Below, piece after piece: positions 38,092-47,444 of a stretch of 64,000 nt of DNA. The notes under the pieces were generated by a model, which did no database searches, had not been told where the DNA came from, and saw only the letters and a list, made by a program, of their open reading frames with translations. Position 1 is the first letter of the stretch. Every line of letters starts with the position of its first letter. Source of the DNA: Blattabacterium sp. DPU (lineage in GTDB: Bacteria > Bacteroidota > Bacteroidia > Flavobacteriales > Blattabacteriaceae); contig NZ_CP049785.1 of NCBI RefSeq assembly GCF_011290385.1, positions 360,317 to 424,316 on the forward strand. Direction: 5' to 3'. A program made the translations under genes and the position numbers.

Positions 38092-38442
38092 ATGTTTCAA
38101 CATTATGAAAATATTATAATAATAACTCCTATATTATCTGATGATCAAGCAAAAAAAACAGCAAAAGAATATGAAAATTATATCATACAAAAAAAAGGAA
38201 AAATAGTTCATCAGGAACATTGGGGATTAAAAAAACTAGCTTATTCCATTCAAAGAAAACAAAGTGGTTGTTATCATTTATTTGAATTTTTGTTCAATTC
38301 TGATTTAGTTTCTGATTTAGAATTGAAATTAAGACAAGATGAGCGTATTTTACGTTTCTTGACTGTAAAATTAAATAAAAATGGAATAGAATATGCTGAA
38401 AAAAGAAGAAAAAAATTGTTAAAAAAAGACGAAAAATTGTGA
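38092..38442 (+). CDS. rpsF: 30S ribosomal protein S6
   Basis: A 116 aa ribosomal protein that pairs with S18 on the 30S platform. I start it at ATG 38092 (MFQHYENIIIITPILS), giving the normal size; an ATG at 38035 would add 19 residues not seen in the family. HWGLKKLAYSIQRKQSGCYHL and RQDERILRFLTVKL are the family signatures. The TGA stop overlaps the GTG start of rpsR. Confidence 0.95.
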   Translation: MFQHYENIIIITPILSDDQAKKTAKEYENYIIQKKGKIVHQEHWGLKKLAYSIQRKQSGCYHLFEFLFNSDLVSDLELKLRQDERILRFLTVKLNKNGIEYAEKRRKKLLKKDEKL

Positions 38443-38741
38443 TATTAGAGGAAAACCATAAACATGTAAAACAAGCAGTAGATAATGAATTAAGATATTT
38501 ATCTCCTATTAAAATAGAAACTAAAGTAGAAAAAAAATATTGCTTTTTTAAACAAATAAATATTAAATATATAGATTATAAAGATCCTACATTTTTAATA
38601 AAATTTCTAAATGCGCAAGGAAAAATTTTACCACGGCGTATTACAGGTACTTTACAAAAAAATCAAAATAAATTAAATGCAGCTATTAAGAGATGTAGGC
38701 ATCTTGGACTTTTACCTTTTGTTACAGATGATTTAAGATAA
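38439..38741 (+). CDS. rpsR: 30S ribosomal protein S18
   Basis: A 100 aa ribosomal protein binding S6 and 16S rRNA. Signature residues: KKYCFFK, IKYIDYKDPTFLIKFLNAQG and GKILPRRITGT. The start is GTG at 38439, overlapping the S6 stop by four bases (GTGA), so translation is probably coupled. The single zinc-type cysteine of the N-terminus is kept. Next comes rplI after one base. Confidence 0.95.
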   Translation: MILEENHKHVKQAVDNELRYLSPIKIETKVEKKYCFFKQINIKYIDYKDPTFLIKFLNAQGKILPRRITGTLQKNQNKLNAAIKRCRHLGLLPFVTDDLR

Positions 38742-38742
38742 A

Positions 38743-39201
38743 ATGAAAATTATTCTAAAAAAAGATATAGAAAATTTAGGCTTTCAATATGATGAATTAG
38801 ATGTAAAACCTGGTTATGCTAGAAATTATTTAATTCCTAAGGGATATGCTGTTTTAGCGTTACCTGGAACTATAAAAAACACTCATGAAATATTGAAACA
38901 ACGTTCTAGAAAAGAAAGTTTTTTAATTGAAAAATCAAAAGAAATAGAAGATAAATTAAGAAAATTAACCCTTAAAATCCCAATTAAGGTAGGTAAAGGA
39001 GGAAAACTTTTCGGTTCTATTAACAATCAATACCTAATGAAAGTTTTGGATCAAGAAGGAATTTCTATAAATAAAAAATTTATTAGAATACCTGGAAATA
39101 AAATAATTAAAACAATAGGAAAACATAAGGCAAATATACGATTACATCGGAAACGCGAATTTACGTTAAATTTTGAAGTATTATCCTATTCCCAATCCTA
39201 A
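38743..39201 (+). CDS. rplI: 50S ribosomal protein L9
   Basis: A 152 aa two-domain ribosomal protein near the L1 stalk. The N-terminal domain (MKIILKKDIENLG, then DVKPGYARNYLIPKGYA) is the family signature, followed by the long helix and the C-terminal RNA-binding domain (VGKGGKLFGSINNQ). It closes the S6-S18-L9 group. Its stop codon shares bases with that of the convergent mntH gene. Confidence 0.95.
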   Translation: MKIILKKDIENLGFQYDELDVKPGYARNYLIPKGYAVLALPGTIKNTHEILKQRSRKESFLIEKSKEIEDKLRKLTLKIPIKVGKGGKLFGSINNQYLMKVLDQEGISINKKFIRIPGNKIIKTIGKHKANIRLHRKREFTLNFEVLSYSQS

Positions 39202-40535
39202 TAACCTAATAAAGTATTATATAATAAAAATAAATTTAGCAATACAATGATAATGGTAATAGTCCAAGCTGATATTTTTAAAATAGGACCATTAACAAAT
39301 GGACCCATTTTTTCAGAATCTCCTGTAAAATTTACTAATGGAATAACGGCAAAACTAAGTTGTACTGATAAAATAATTTGACTAATTATTAATAATTCAG
39401 TTGTTCCTTTTTCTCCATAAATCATAGAGGCAATCATAGCTGGAACAATAGCTATAAGTCTCGTTATTAATCTTCGAATCCAAGGTTTCAATTTTATATT
39501 AAGAAACCCTTCCATAACTATTTGTCCAGCTAGAGTTCCAGTTAATGTTGAATTTTGTCCTGATGCTAATAAAGCTAATGCAAAAAAAACTCCAGCTAAG
39601 CTAGAACCTAGAATAGGAGTTAAAAGTTTATGTGCATCCATAATGTCTGCGACTTCTGTATGTCCAGCTTTATGAAAAGTTGCTGCAGATATAATTAATA
39701 TAGCTGCATTGATAAAAAATGCTAAGGATAAAGATAAAGTGCTGTCTATCGTTGCATATTTTATAGCCATTTTTTTCCCTTCAATAGTACGTGGATAATT
39801 TCTTGTTTGTATGATACTTGAGTGAAGATAAAGGTTGTGAGGCATTACCGTAGCTCCTAATATTCCTATAGATATATAAAAAGAATGTGAATTCTTCATA
39901 ATTTCTGGGTTCGGAACAATTCCTTTTAATATGGGAAAAATTTCAGGTTTTGAACTAATAATTTCGAAACTAAAACAAACTAAAATTGTAAAAATTAAAG
40001 CAGCAACTACACTTTCGATGTATCTAAACCCTTTATATTGAAAAAATAAAATAATTAAAACATCTATAGCTGTAATTAATACCCCCCATGTAATAGGAAT
40101 GTCAAAAAGTAATTTCAAGGCTAATACGGAACCAATAATTTCCGCTAAATCACAAGCAGCAATAGCGATTTCACATAATATCCATAAAATAAAACTAACA
40201 AAAGGGGAATAATGATCTCTACAAGCTTGAGCTAAATCTCTTTCACAAACAATTCCTATTTTTAAAGCTAAATGTTGCAAAATAATGGCAAAAAAATTGG
40301 AAATAAAAATAACGGATAAAAGCATATAACCAAATTTAGCCCCTCCAGCTATATCTGTAGCCCAATTCCCTGGATCCATATATCCTACAGCAATTAATAA
40401 ACCTGGTCCAGTAAAAGCAAAAAGTTTTTTCCATATTCCTTTCTGTTTAGGAACAGAAACGGAAGAAAAAACTTCCGAAAGAGAAGGGTGCTTGTTTTCA
40501 TTCCTCCATCCTATAGAAGATTTTTTTTTTTGCAT
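39198..40535 (-). CDS. mntH: Nramp-type divalent metal (Mn2+/Fe2+) transporter
   Basis: Proton-coupled uptake of divalent metals across the inner membrane. The 445 aa protein has about eleven hydrophobic segments. The two unwound metal-binding helices are clear: GYMDPGNWATD in TM1 near 57-67 and GATVMPHNLYLHSS in TM6 near 230. The metal-site Asp/Asn (DPGN) and Ala/Met (MPHN) residues are kept. It is a likely source of manganese and iron for a symbiont with ribonucleotide reductase and radical-SAM enzymes. It stands alone on its strand between rplI and pheA. Confidence 0.92.
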   Translation of the reverse strand: MQKKKSSIGWRNENKHPSLSEVFSSVSVPKQKGIWKKLFAFTGPGLLIAVGYMDPGNWATDIAGGAKFGYMLLSVIFISNFFAIILQHLALKIGIVCERDLAQACRDHYSPFVSFILWILCEIAIAACDLAEIIGSVLALKLLFDIPITWGVLITAIDVLIILFFQYKGFRYIESVVAALIFTILVCFSFEIISSKPEIFPILKGIVPNPEIMKNSHSFYISIGILGATVMPHNLYLHSSIIQTRNYPRTIEGKKMAIKYATIDSTLSLSLAFFINAAILIISAATFHKAGHTEVADIMDAHKLLTPILGSSLAGVFFALALLASGQNSTLTGTLAGQIVMEGFLNIKLKPWIRRLITRLIAIVPAMIASMIYGEKGTTELLIISQIILSVQLSFAVIPLVNFTGDSEKMGPFVNGPILKISAWTITIIIVLLNLFLLYNTLLGY

Positions 40536-40632
40536 AATGAAATAGTAGAATACGAAAACATAAAGTTAACCGTTTTAATCTTTTTGTTATCAATTCATAT
40601 TTGATCATTTTAATTGTGAAAAATTTAAAAAA

Positions 40633-40663
40633 TTGTGAAAAATAGAATAATTTTTTATATTTG
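40633..40663 (+). promoter_or_regulatory. Promoter of the pheA operon (TTG-N20-TATATTTG)
   Basis: TTG at 40633-40635, 20 bases, then TATATTTG at 40656-40663, a full Bacteroidota-type promoter. It lies 50 bases before the pheA start at 40714, and transcription would begin near 40669, which argues against the upstream TTG at 40684 being needed. It probably drives the whole aromatic gene group. Confidence 0.55.
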
Positions 40664-40713
40664 CTTCAAATTTTTCCGCTTGATTGATAGTAATTCAATC
40701 TTTTTTTTGTTTC

Positions 40714-41550
40714 ATGAAAAAAATAGCGATACAAGGGATTAAGGGGTGTTTTCATCATGCAGCTGTTTCCAGATATTTTGAAGGATGTAATTATAAGTTA
40801 ATGGAATGTTCTTCTTTTAGGGAATTATCTATTTCTGTCGCAAAATCTGATGTAGATATTGGTGTTATGGCTATAGAAAATACCATAGCTGGGACGATAT
40901 TGACAAATTACAGTCTTTTATCTGAATATAATTTAAAAATAGTGGGAGAAATATATATGCCAATACAACATCATCTGATGGCTAAACCCGGACAAAATAT
41001 AGAAAATATTAAGGAAATATATTCTCATCCTATGGCTATTTTACAATGTGAATTATTCATAGATGCCCATCCTTATATAAAAATATCTGAATATTCAGAT
41101 ACAGCTGCTGCTGCTAAATATATTTCTATATGCAAGAAAAAGGATTTAGCCGCAATTGCGTCTGAAAATGCGGCTAAAGAATATGGGTTGGAGATTCTTT
41201 ATAAAAATATACAAACAATTGCCAGTAATTTTACTAGATTTTTCATTATTAAAAATTCTTATAAAAAAGAAAATAATTATTTTAATAAAGCTTCATTAAT
41301 ATTTAAAATGTTGCATACTACTGGTAGTTTATCTCAAGTATTGAGTATTATATCTAGTATTGGAATTAACATGACAAAAATACAATCCATTCCTATTATA
41401 CAAAGACCTTGGGAATATTCATTTTATGTAGATATTATATTCAATAATATACGAGATTATGAAAAAATGAAAAAACAAATACAAAAAATTCCCTGTCTTC
41501 ATCAATTATATATTATGGGAGAATATCAAAATGGTAGAATAATATCCTAA
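40714..41550 (+). CDS. pheA: Prephenate dehydratase
   Basis: Converts prephenate to phenylpyruvate for phenylalanine. From ATG 40714 (MKKIAIQGIKG) it has 278 aa: a dehydratase domain with GVMAIENTIAGTI, YSHPMAILQCE and AIASENAAKEYGL, including FTRFFI (the TRF motif), and a C-terminal ACT regulatory domain (GSLSQVLSIIS). No chorismate mutase part is fused here; that activity is on the DAHP synthase gene two genes further on. It opens a group with an aminotransferase, tyrA and DAHP synthase. Confidence 0.94.
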   Translation: MKKIAIQGIKGCFHHAAVSRYFEGCNYKLMECSSFRELSISVAKSDVDIGVMAIENTIAGTILTNYSLLSEYNLKIVGEIYMPIQHHLMAKPGQNIENIKEIYSHPMAILQCELFIDAHPYIKISEYSDTAAAAKYISICKKKDLAAIASENAAKEYGLEILYKNIQTIASNFTRFFIIKNSYKKENNYFNKASLIFKMLHTTGSLSQVLSIISSIGINMTKIQSIPIIQRPWEYSFYVDIIFNNIRDYEKMKKQIQKIPCLHQLYIMGEYQNGRIIS

Positions 41551-41554
41551 TGTA

Positions 41555-42700
41555 ATGATTATAGCAGCAAAAAGAACCTATCAAATATCGGAATATTTTT
41601 TTTCAGAAAAAATGAAGGAAATTCGAAAACTTGAAAAAAAAGGATTGAAAATCATTAATTTAGGAATAGGAAATCCTGATCTTCTTCCTCCATATGGGGT
41701 TGTACATAACATGAAAAAAGCATCAGAATTAAAGCATGCTAATAGTTATCAAAACTATATTGGAATAGAAGCTTTACGTAGTGCTATTTCTAATTGGTAT
41801 AAAAAAGTATATCAAGTTGATATTGACTATAAAAATGAAATTTTACCATTAATGGGGTCTAAGGAAGGGATTATGCATATAAGCATGTCTTATTTAAATA
41901 AAGGAGATGAGGTATTAATTCCCGATCCTGGATATCCTACTTATTCCTCAATATCAAAACTTTTAGAAGCAAAAATTATTTATTATAATCTTTATGAGTA
42001 TGAAAATTGGATTCCTATATTGGAAAATTTATACAAAATAAAGGCAAAAATAATGTGGATTAATTATCCTCACATGCCTACTGGAGCCACAATTCCTTTT
42101 GATAAATTAGAAGAAATTGTTCTATTCGCAAAAAAAAATCGTGTATTACTTGTTCATGACAATCCTTATAGTTTTATATTAAATAATAAACAGCCTTTAA
42201 GTATTTTTAATATAAAAGGGGCTAAAGATATAGCTTTGGAATTGAATTCTTTAAGTAAAAGTTATAATATGCCTGGATGGCGTGTTGGAATGATAATAGG
42301 AAAAAAGGAATTTATTAATAATATATTGAAAATCAAAAGTCAAATGGATTCTGGCATGTATTATCCCATCCAAATTGGAGCTATAGAAGCAATGAATCAT
42401 GACTCAGAATGGATTGAAAAACTTAATATGGAATATCTTAAACGAAGAAAAATTATATGGGAAATATGTGATTATTTAAATTTAAAATATTCCAAAAAAA
42501 GTTCGGGAATATTTGTTTGGGCAAAAATCACTGATTTAGATCAAAATGATCATATATGGTCAGATAAGTTTCTCAAAACTTATCGCATATTTGTCACTCC
42601 TGGTAGAGTATTTGGTCATAATGGAAAAGGATATGTAAGGTTTTCTATGTGTTGTCCCGTAAAAATTTTGGAACAAGCAAAAAATAGAATTTTTTCATGA
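41555..42700 (+). CDS. Class I aminotransferase, probably for aromatic amino acids
   Basis: A 381 aa PLP-dependent aminotransferase of fold type I. Visible: LGIGNPDLLPPYGV, NPHMPTGA-like NYPHMPTGATI (normally NPxNPTG), HDNPYS with the PLP aspartate, the Schiff-base lysine in NSLSKSYNMPGWRVG near 240, and a C-terminal substrate arginine in VRFSMCC. Set between pheA and tyrA, it most likely converts phenylpyruvate and 4-hydroxyphenylpyruvate to phenylalanine and tyrosine. That assignment is from context. A diaminopimelate or aspartate aminotransferase is possible. It overlaps tyrA by four bases. Confidence 0.88.
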   Translation: MIIAAKRTYQISEYFFSEKMKEIRKLEKKGLKIINLGIGNPDLLPPYGVVHNMKKASELKHANSYQNYIGIEALRSAISNWYKKVYQVDIDYKNEILPLMGSKEGIMHISMSYLNKGDEVLIPDPGYPTYSSISKLLEAKIIYYNLYEYENWIPILENLYKIKAKIMWINYPHMPTGATIPFDKLEEIVLFAKKNRVLLVHDNPYSFILNNKQPLSIFNIKGAKDIALELNSLSKSYNMPGWRVGMIIGKKEFINNILKIKSQMDSGMYYPIQIGAIEAMNHDSEWIEKLNMEYLKRRKIIWEICDYLNLKYSKKSSGIFVWAKITDLDQNDHIWSDKFLKTYRIFVTPGRVFGHNGKGYVRFSMCCPVKILEQAKNRIFS

Positions 42701-43545
42701 ATATTGGAATAATAGGATTAGGATTAATTGGAGGATCCATTAGTTTGGGATTGAGAAAATCCAATTATGGAAATAAATTTATAGGAACAGATTCTAATAA
42801 AGAAAATGCTTTATATGCTGTAAAACTTGGAATTGTGGATGAAATCACTTCTTTACAGGATCTTATAACGCGATCTTCAGTAATTATTTTATCTATTCCT
42901 GTTAATGGAATAGATAAAATACTTCCAAGTATTCTGAATAATATCCGTACGGATACAGTTATATTAGATACTGGATCTACTAAATATGATATTTGTAATC
43001 GTATTTATTCTCATCCTAAAAGAAGTCGTTTTGTAGCTTCACATCCAATAGCAGGAATTGAAAATTCGGGACCAATTTCAGCTTCTTCTGATTTGTTTTA
43101 TCAAAAAAAATGCATCATTTGTGATTCTGAATTCAGTGCTCCAGATGCAATATCAGTTGCTACAAAAATCTATTCTATTATGAACATGCGTATAATTTAT
43201 ATGACCTCTAAAGAACATGATTTATATATTGCTTATATATCTCATTTACCTCATGTGGTTTCTTTTTCTTTAGCTAGCACCGTTTTAAAAAAATTTAAAA
43301 ATGAAAAAAAAATATTTAATAATATGATGGGAAGTGGATTAGATTCAACTACACGTTTAGCAAAAAGTAAACCTGAAACATGGTTGCCTATTTTTATTTC
43401 AAATAGAGAAAATATGATTCAAGCTATAGATCTTTATATTGATCATTTAAATAAATTTCGGAATCATTTAATAAACAAAGAATTTCACAAAATAGATCAA
43501 TATATGAAAAAAGCAAACGATATAAAAAATAAAAAATATGTGTAA
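42697..43545 (+). CDS. tyrA: Prephenate dehydrogenase
   Basis: Oxidative decarboxylation of prephenate to 4-hydroxyphenylpyruvate for tyrosine. The 282 aa protein has the NAD-binding GIIGLGLIGGSISLGL at 4-19, the catalytic histidine region ASHPIAGIE near 115 and YISHLPHVVSFSLAS near 183. It overlaps the aminotransferase (ATGA) and precedes the DAHP synthase gene by 16 bases. Tyrosine is in demand for cockroach cuticle, so keeping both aromatic branches fits the symbiosis (inference). Confidence 0.94.
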   Translation: MNIGIIGLGLIGGSISLGLRKSNYGNKFIGTDSNKENALYAVKLGIVDEITSLQDLITRSSVIILSIPVNGIDKILPSILNNIRTDTVILDTGSTKYDICNRIYSHPKRSRFVASHPIAGIENSGPISASSDLFYQKKCIICDSEFSAPDAISVATKIYSIMNMRIIYMTSKEHDLYIAYISHLPHVVSFSLASTVLKKFKNEKKIFNNMMGSGLDSTTRLAKSKPETWLPIFISNRENMIQAIDLYIDHLNKFRNHLINKEFHKIDQYMKKANDIKNKKYV

Positions 43546-43561
43546 ATTAAATGTATAATGT

Positions 43562-44638
43562 ATGGAGATGGAAAAATTGAACAATAGTATAGACAGATCT
43601 TGGATTGATACATGGAATCAACCTTTCATTATATCTGGTCCTTGTAGTGCAGAAAGTGAACAACAAATATTGAAAACAGCCAATAGATTGAATTCTTCCT
43701 ATGTTCAAGTATTTAGAGCTGGAATATGGAAACCTAGAACAAAACCTAATAATTTTGAGGGAATTGGAAAAGAAGGATTAAAATGGCTTCGCAAAGTTAA
43801 AAAAAATACGGGTCTAATGGTAGCTACAGAAATAGCTAATGCAGAACATGTGAAATTAGCCATTTCTTTTGATATAGATATTCTTTGGATAGGAGCTAGG
43901 AGTACGGCTAGTCCTTTCACGATTCAAGAAATAGCGAATGCTCTAGAAGGAGAAAATCATAGAATTATTTTAGTAAAAAATCCGATTCATCCTGATATAG
44001 AATTATGGATAGGAGCTTTAGAACGTTTATTGGGGAAAGGAATTAGAAAATTGGGAGTTATCCATCGTGGGTTTTATACCTACAAAAACTCAAAATATCG
44101 GAATCAACCGAATTGGAATCTTTTGTTAAACTTGAGAACCCTTATTCCTAGAATCCCTATTTTATGTGATCCTTCACATATTTGTGGAAATAAAGAGGGA
44201 ATTTTTGATATAGCAAAAAAAGCTTATCATTTTCAATATGATGGATTAATGATAGAGAGTCATTGTGATCCTAATCATGCTTGGAGCGATGCTCAACAAC
44301 AAATGACTCCCGAAAATCTTTTGGAAATGTTAAAAACATTAACAAATATCGAAAAATGTGATCAAAAAAGTGAATTAGATTCTTTCAGAATTTTAATTGA
44401 TGAATTAGATGAAAATATTATTGCGCTTTTAGCAGAAAGAATGAACATTTCCAAAAAATTAGGTGTTTTAAAAAAAACTTCAGATATTGCGATTCTTCAA
44501 CCCAGTAGATGGAAAGATATTATGAAAAAATCTTTAAATTTAGGAAAAAGTTTAGGAATTTCTGAAGAATTACTTGAAGGGATTTTTCAGTTATTGCATC
44601 AAGAATCCATTAAAATTCAGAATCAAATTAGAAATTAG
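43562..44638 (+). CDS. DAHP synthase fused to chorismate mutase
   Basis: Two activities of aromatic synthesis in one 358 aa protein. Residues 1 to about 260 are a type I-beta DAHP synthase related to KdsA: ISGPCSAESEQQ near 20, VFRAGIWKPRTKP, GLMVATEIAN, WIGARSTASPF and CDPSHICGNKE. Residues about 270-358 are an AroQ-type chorismate mutase helix bundle (LIDELDENIIALLAERM). This order is typical for Bacteroidota and supplies chorismate mutase to the pheA and tyrA products. An ATG two codons downstream is an alternative start. It could be labelled aroA, aroF or aroG depending on convention. Confidence 0.93.
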   Translation: MEMEKLNNSIDRSWIDTWNQPFIISGPCSAESEQQILKTANRLNSSYVQVFRAGIWKPRTKPNNFEGIGKEGLKWLRKVKKNTGLMVATEIANAEHVKLAISFDIDILWIGARSTASPFTIQEIANALEGENHRIILVKNPIHPDIELWIGALERLLGKGIRKLGVIHRGFYTYKNSKYRNQPNWNLLLNLRTLIPRIPILCDPSHICGNKEGIFDIAKKAYHFQYDGLMIESHCDPNHAWSDAQQQMTPENLLEMLKTLTNIEKCDQKSELDSFRILIDELDENIIALLAERMNISKKLGVLKKTSDIAILQPSRWKDIMKKSLNLGKSLGISEELLEGIFQLLHQESIKIQNQIRN

Positions 44639-44676
44639 GAAATTCATTATAAATAAAACACTTTTTAGTCCTAAAA

Positions 44677-45939
44677 ATGGCTTATTTATTTACCAGCGAA
44701 TCTGTATCGGAAGGTCATCCTGATAAGATTTCAGATCAAATATCTGATTCTATATTAGATCATTTTTTAGCGTATGATCCAAATGCAAAAGTAGCTATAG
44801 AAACTTTAGTCACCACGGGACAAATTATATTATCTGGAGAAGTTAATTCTAAAACTTGGGTAAACGTTAAAAAAATAGCTCGTGATATCCTTAGAAAAAT
44901 AGGGTACACAAAAAATGAATATAGGTTTAATGCGGATTCTTGTGGAGTTCTTTCTTCTATTCAAGAACAATCTTTGGATTTATTAGAGGGAATTCAAAGA
45001 TCAACAAAAGAAGAACAAGGATCTGGAGATCAAGGTATTGTTTTTGGTTATGCGGTAAAAGAAACGGAAAATTATATGCCTTTATCGTTAGAAATATCAC
45101 ATCATATATTAAAGGAACTTTCATATCTTCGAAATGAAGGAGAAAAAATGACTTATTTACGTCCAGATGCTAAATCTCAAGTCACTTTAGAATATTCTGA
45201 TGCAAATGTACCAGTACATATTCACGCTATTGTCATTTCAACTCAGCATGATGAATTTGATACGAAAGAAAAAATGCATCAACGCATAGTTGATGATATT
45301 AAGAATATTCTCATACCAAGAGTAATGAATAATATAAAAAATGTAAAAAAATTATTTACGGATAAAACAAAATATTACATTAATTCAACAGGAAAATTTG
45401 TAACTGGAGGACCTCATGGGGATACTGGTCTTACCGGACGAAAGATTATAGTAGATACTTACGGTGGAAGAGGATCTCATGGAGGAGGAGCTTTTTCTGG
45501 AAAAGATCCATCTAAAATGGATAGATCTGGGGCTTATGCTGCTAGACACATAGCCAAAAACTTGGTAGCAGCAGGAATATCAGATGAATTGCTTATCCAA
45601 ATATCTTACGCTGCCGGTATTGCAGAACCCATCGGTATTTCTGTAAATACCTATGGTAAATCCAAAATAAACCATAAAAATATTGCATTAAATATCAAAA
45701 AAATTTTTGATTTACGTCCTTATGCTATAGAAAAAAGATTAAAATTACGTCAACCAATGTATTCGGAAACATCTGTATATGGACATATGGGAAAAACTCC
45801 AAAAAAAGTGTATAAATCTTTTTTTGATATAGAAGGGAATCAAAAAACACAAGAAGTCGAACTTTTCACATGGGAAAAATTAGACTATTTACCCCTTATA
45901 AAGGATATATTTAATGTTTCAAAAAATAGGTATTTTTAG
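44677..45939 (+). CDS. metK: S-adenosylmethionine synthetase
   Basis: Makes SAM from methionine and ATP. The 420 aa protein has the N-terminal SVSEGHPDKISDQISD (with catalytic His), GSGDQGIVFGYA, GGPHGDTGLTGRKI and GGGAFSGKDPSKMDRSG with the phosphate-binding residues. All hallmark motifs are intact. It supplies SAM for RsmG, PrmC, MtaB and related enzymes. It follows the aromatic group by 38 bases and is followed by fabI. Confidence 0.97.
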   Translation: MAYLFTSESVSEGHPDKISDQISDSILDHFLAYDPNAKVAIETLVTTGQIILSGEVNSKTWVNVKKIARDILRKIGYTKNEYRFNADSCGVLSSIQEQSLDLLEGIQRSTKEEQGSGDQGIVFGYAVKETENYMPLSLEISHHILKELSYLRNEGEKMTYLRPDAKSQVTLEYSDANVPVHIHAIVISTQHDEFDTKEKMHQRIVDDIKNILIPRVMNNIKNVKKLFTDKTKYYINSTGKFVTGGPHGDTGLTGRKIIVDTYGGRGSHGGGAFSGKDPSKMDRSGAYAARHIAKNLVAAGISDELLIQISYAAGIAEPIGISVNTYGKSKINHKNIALNIKKIFDLRPYAIEKRLKLRQPMYSETSVYGHMGKTPKKVYKSFFDIEGNQKTQEVELFTWEKLDYLPLIKDIFNVSKNRYF

Positions 45940-45954
45940 TTAAATATTTTAACT

Positions 45955-46755
45955 ATGTCTTACAATCTATTGAAAGGAAAAAAAGGAATTATATTTGGAG
46001 CTTTTGATGAAAATTCTATTGCTTGGAAGGTAGCTGAACGTGCTTATGAAGAAAAAGCATCTTTCGTATTAACCAATACACCAGCCTCTTTAAGAATAGG
46101 TAAAATTTATGAATTATCCCGTAAAACAAAATCTATAGTGATTCCAGCAGATGCTACCTCCATATCTGATCTAAATATTTTATTTGAAAAAACATTAGAT
46201 TTTTTTGGAGGAAAAATAGATTTTTTATTACATTCTATAGCTATGTCTATGAATATACGAAAAGGAATTCCCTATACTTCTTTAAATTATGAATTTTTAA
46301 GAAAAGGATGGGAAATATCTGCTGTATCTTATCATAAAATAATGCAAACAGCTTGGAATAAAAAAGCAATGAATAAATGGGGTTCTATTGTTGCTATAAC
46401 ATATATTGCTTCTCAGCGAAGTTTTCCACATTATGGAGATATGTCAGATTATAAATCCTATTTAGAAAGTATTACACGTAATTTTGGCTATCATTGGGGA
46501 ATAAAAGAAAAAGTAAGAGTGAATACGGTATCACAATCTCCTAGTATAACACGATCAGCAAAAGCCATTAAAGGGTTTAATAAACTTTTAATGTTATCTG
46601 AAAAAATATCTCCTTTAGGAAACGCTTCAGCACAAGATTGCGCTAACTATATAATTGCACTTTTTTCAGATTTAACAAGAAAAGTAACCATGCAAAATTT
46701 ATATCATGATGGAGGTTTTTCTCATACTGGAATTAGTGAAGCTATGATTTCATAA
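45955..46755 (+). CDS. fabI: Enoyl-[acyl-carrier-protein] reductase (NADH)
   Basis: Last step of each fatty-acid elongation cycle. A 266 aa short-chain dehydrogenase of the FabI group: N-terminal GIIFGAFDENSIAWKVA (the FabI nucleotide loop), HSIAMS and the catalytic Tyr-x6-Lys pattern in HYGDMSDYKSYLES near 156. The substrate loop LMLSEKISPLG and C-terminal YHDGGFSHTG also fit. It is part of a same-strand run with metK and rpe. Confidence 0.95.
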   Translation: MSYNLLKGKKGIIFGAFDENSIAWKVAERAYEEKASFVLTNTPASLRIGKIYELSRKTKSIVIPADATSISDLNILFEKTLDFFGGKIDFLLHSIAMSMNIRKGIPYTSLNYEFLRKGWEISAVSYHKIMQTAWNKKAMNKWGSIVAITYIASQRSFPHYGDMSDYKSYLESITRNFGYHWGIKEKVRVNTVSQSPSITRSAKAIKGFNKLLMLSEKISPLGNASAQDCANYIIALFSDLTRKVTMQNLYHDGGFSHTGISEAMIS

Positions 46756-46782
46756 AAAACTTATATCTAATTTAAAAAAAAT

Positions 46783-47436
46783 ATGAAAAAAATTATAGCT
46801 CCATCCTTGTTTTCAGCAAATTTAGCTTTTTTATATCGTGATATAGAAATGATAAATAAAAGTGAGGCAGATTGGTTTCATATTGATATCATGGATTCTT
46901 CTTTTGTTTCTAACATTTCTTTTGGATTTTTGTTTACTAAATACATCAAAAAATATACCCATAAACCTATGGATGTACATTTAATGATATTACAACCAGA
47001 ACGCTATATTGAAGAGCTAAAAGCTTGTGGAGCCGATCATCTACATATTCATTATGAAGCTTGCATTCATTTAAACAGAACAATTTATTATATTAAAAAA
47101 AATGGAATGAAAGTAGGTGTAGCTGTGAATCCACATACTCCCATTTTTCTTTTACAAGACATTATTAATGATATAGATTTTGTTTTATTGATGAGTGTTA
47201 ATCCTGGTTATAGTGGACAAAAATTCATTCATCAAACATATCAAAAATTAAAAGATACTAAAGATTTAATCTTAAAAAAAGATTCTTCTGCTCTCATAGA
47301 AGTGGATGGAGGAATTAACTTAGAAAATTATTCTTTATTATTCAAAAATGGAGCAGATATATTAGTGGCAGGAACTACTATTTTTTCTAATTCTAACCCA
47401 AAAAAAATTATTCATAAAATGAAATTAGGAATTTAA
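46783..47436 (+). CDS. rpe: Ribulose-phosphate 3-epimerase
   Basis: Interconverts ribulose 5-phosphate and xylulose 5-phosphate in the pentose phosphate pathway. A 217 aa TIM barrel with IAPSLFSANLA at the start, the metal-binding WFHIDIMDSSFV and DVHLMI, MSVNPGYSGQKF and IEVDGGIN near 175. Active-site His and Asp residues are kept. It precedes dnaG by eight bases. It links sugar supply to ribose for nucleotides and erythrose 4-phosphate for aromatics. Confidence 0.95.
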   Translation: MKKIIAPSLFSANLAFLYRDIEMINKSEADWFHIDIMDSSFVSNISFGFLFTKYIKKYTHKPMDVHLMILQPERYIEELKACGADHLHIHYEACIHLNRTIYYIKKNGMKVGVAVNPHTPIFLLQDIINDIDFVLLMSVNPGYSGQKFIHQTYQKLKDTKDLILKKDSSALIEVDGGINLENYSLLFKNGADILVAGTTIFSNSNPKKIIHKMKLGI

Positions 47437-47444
47437 ACATTATT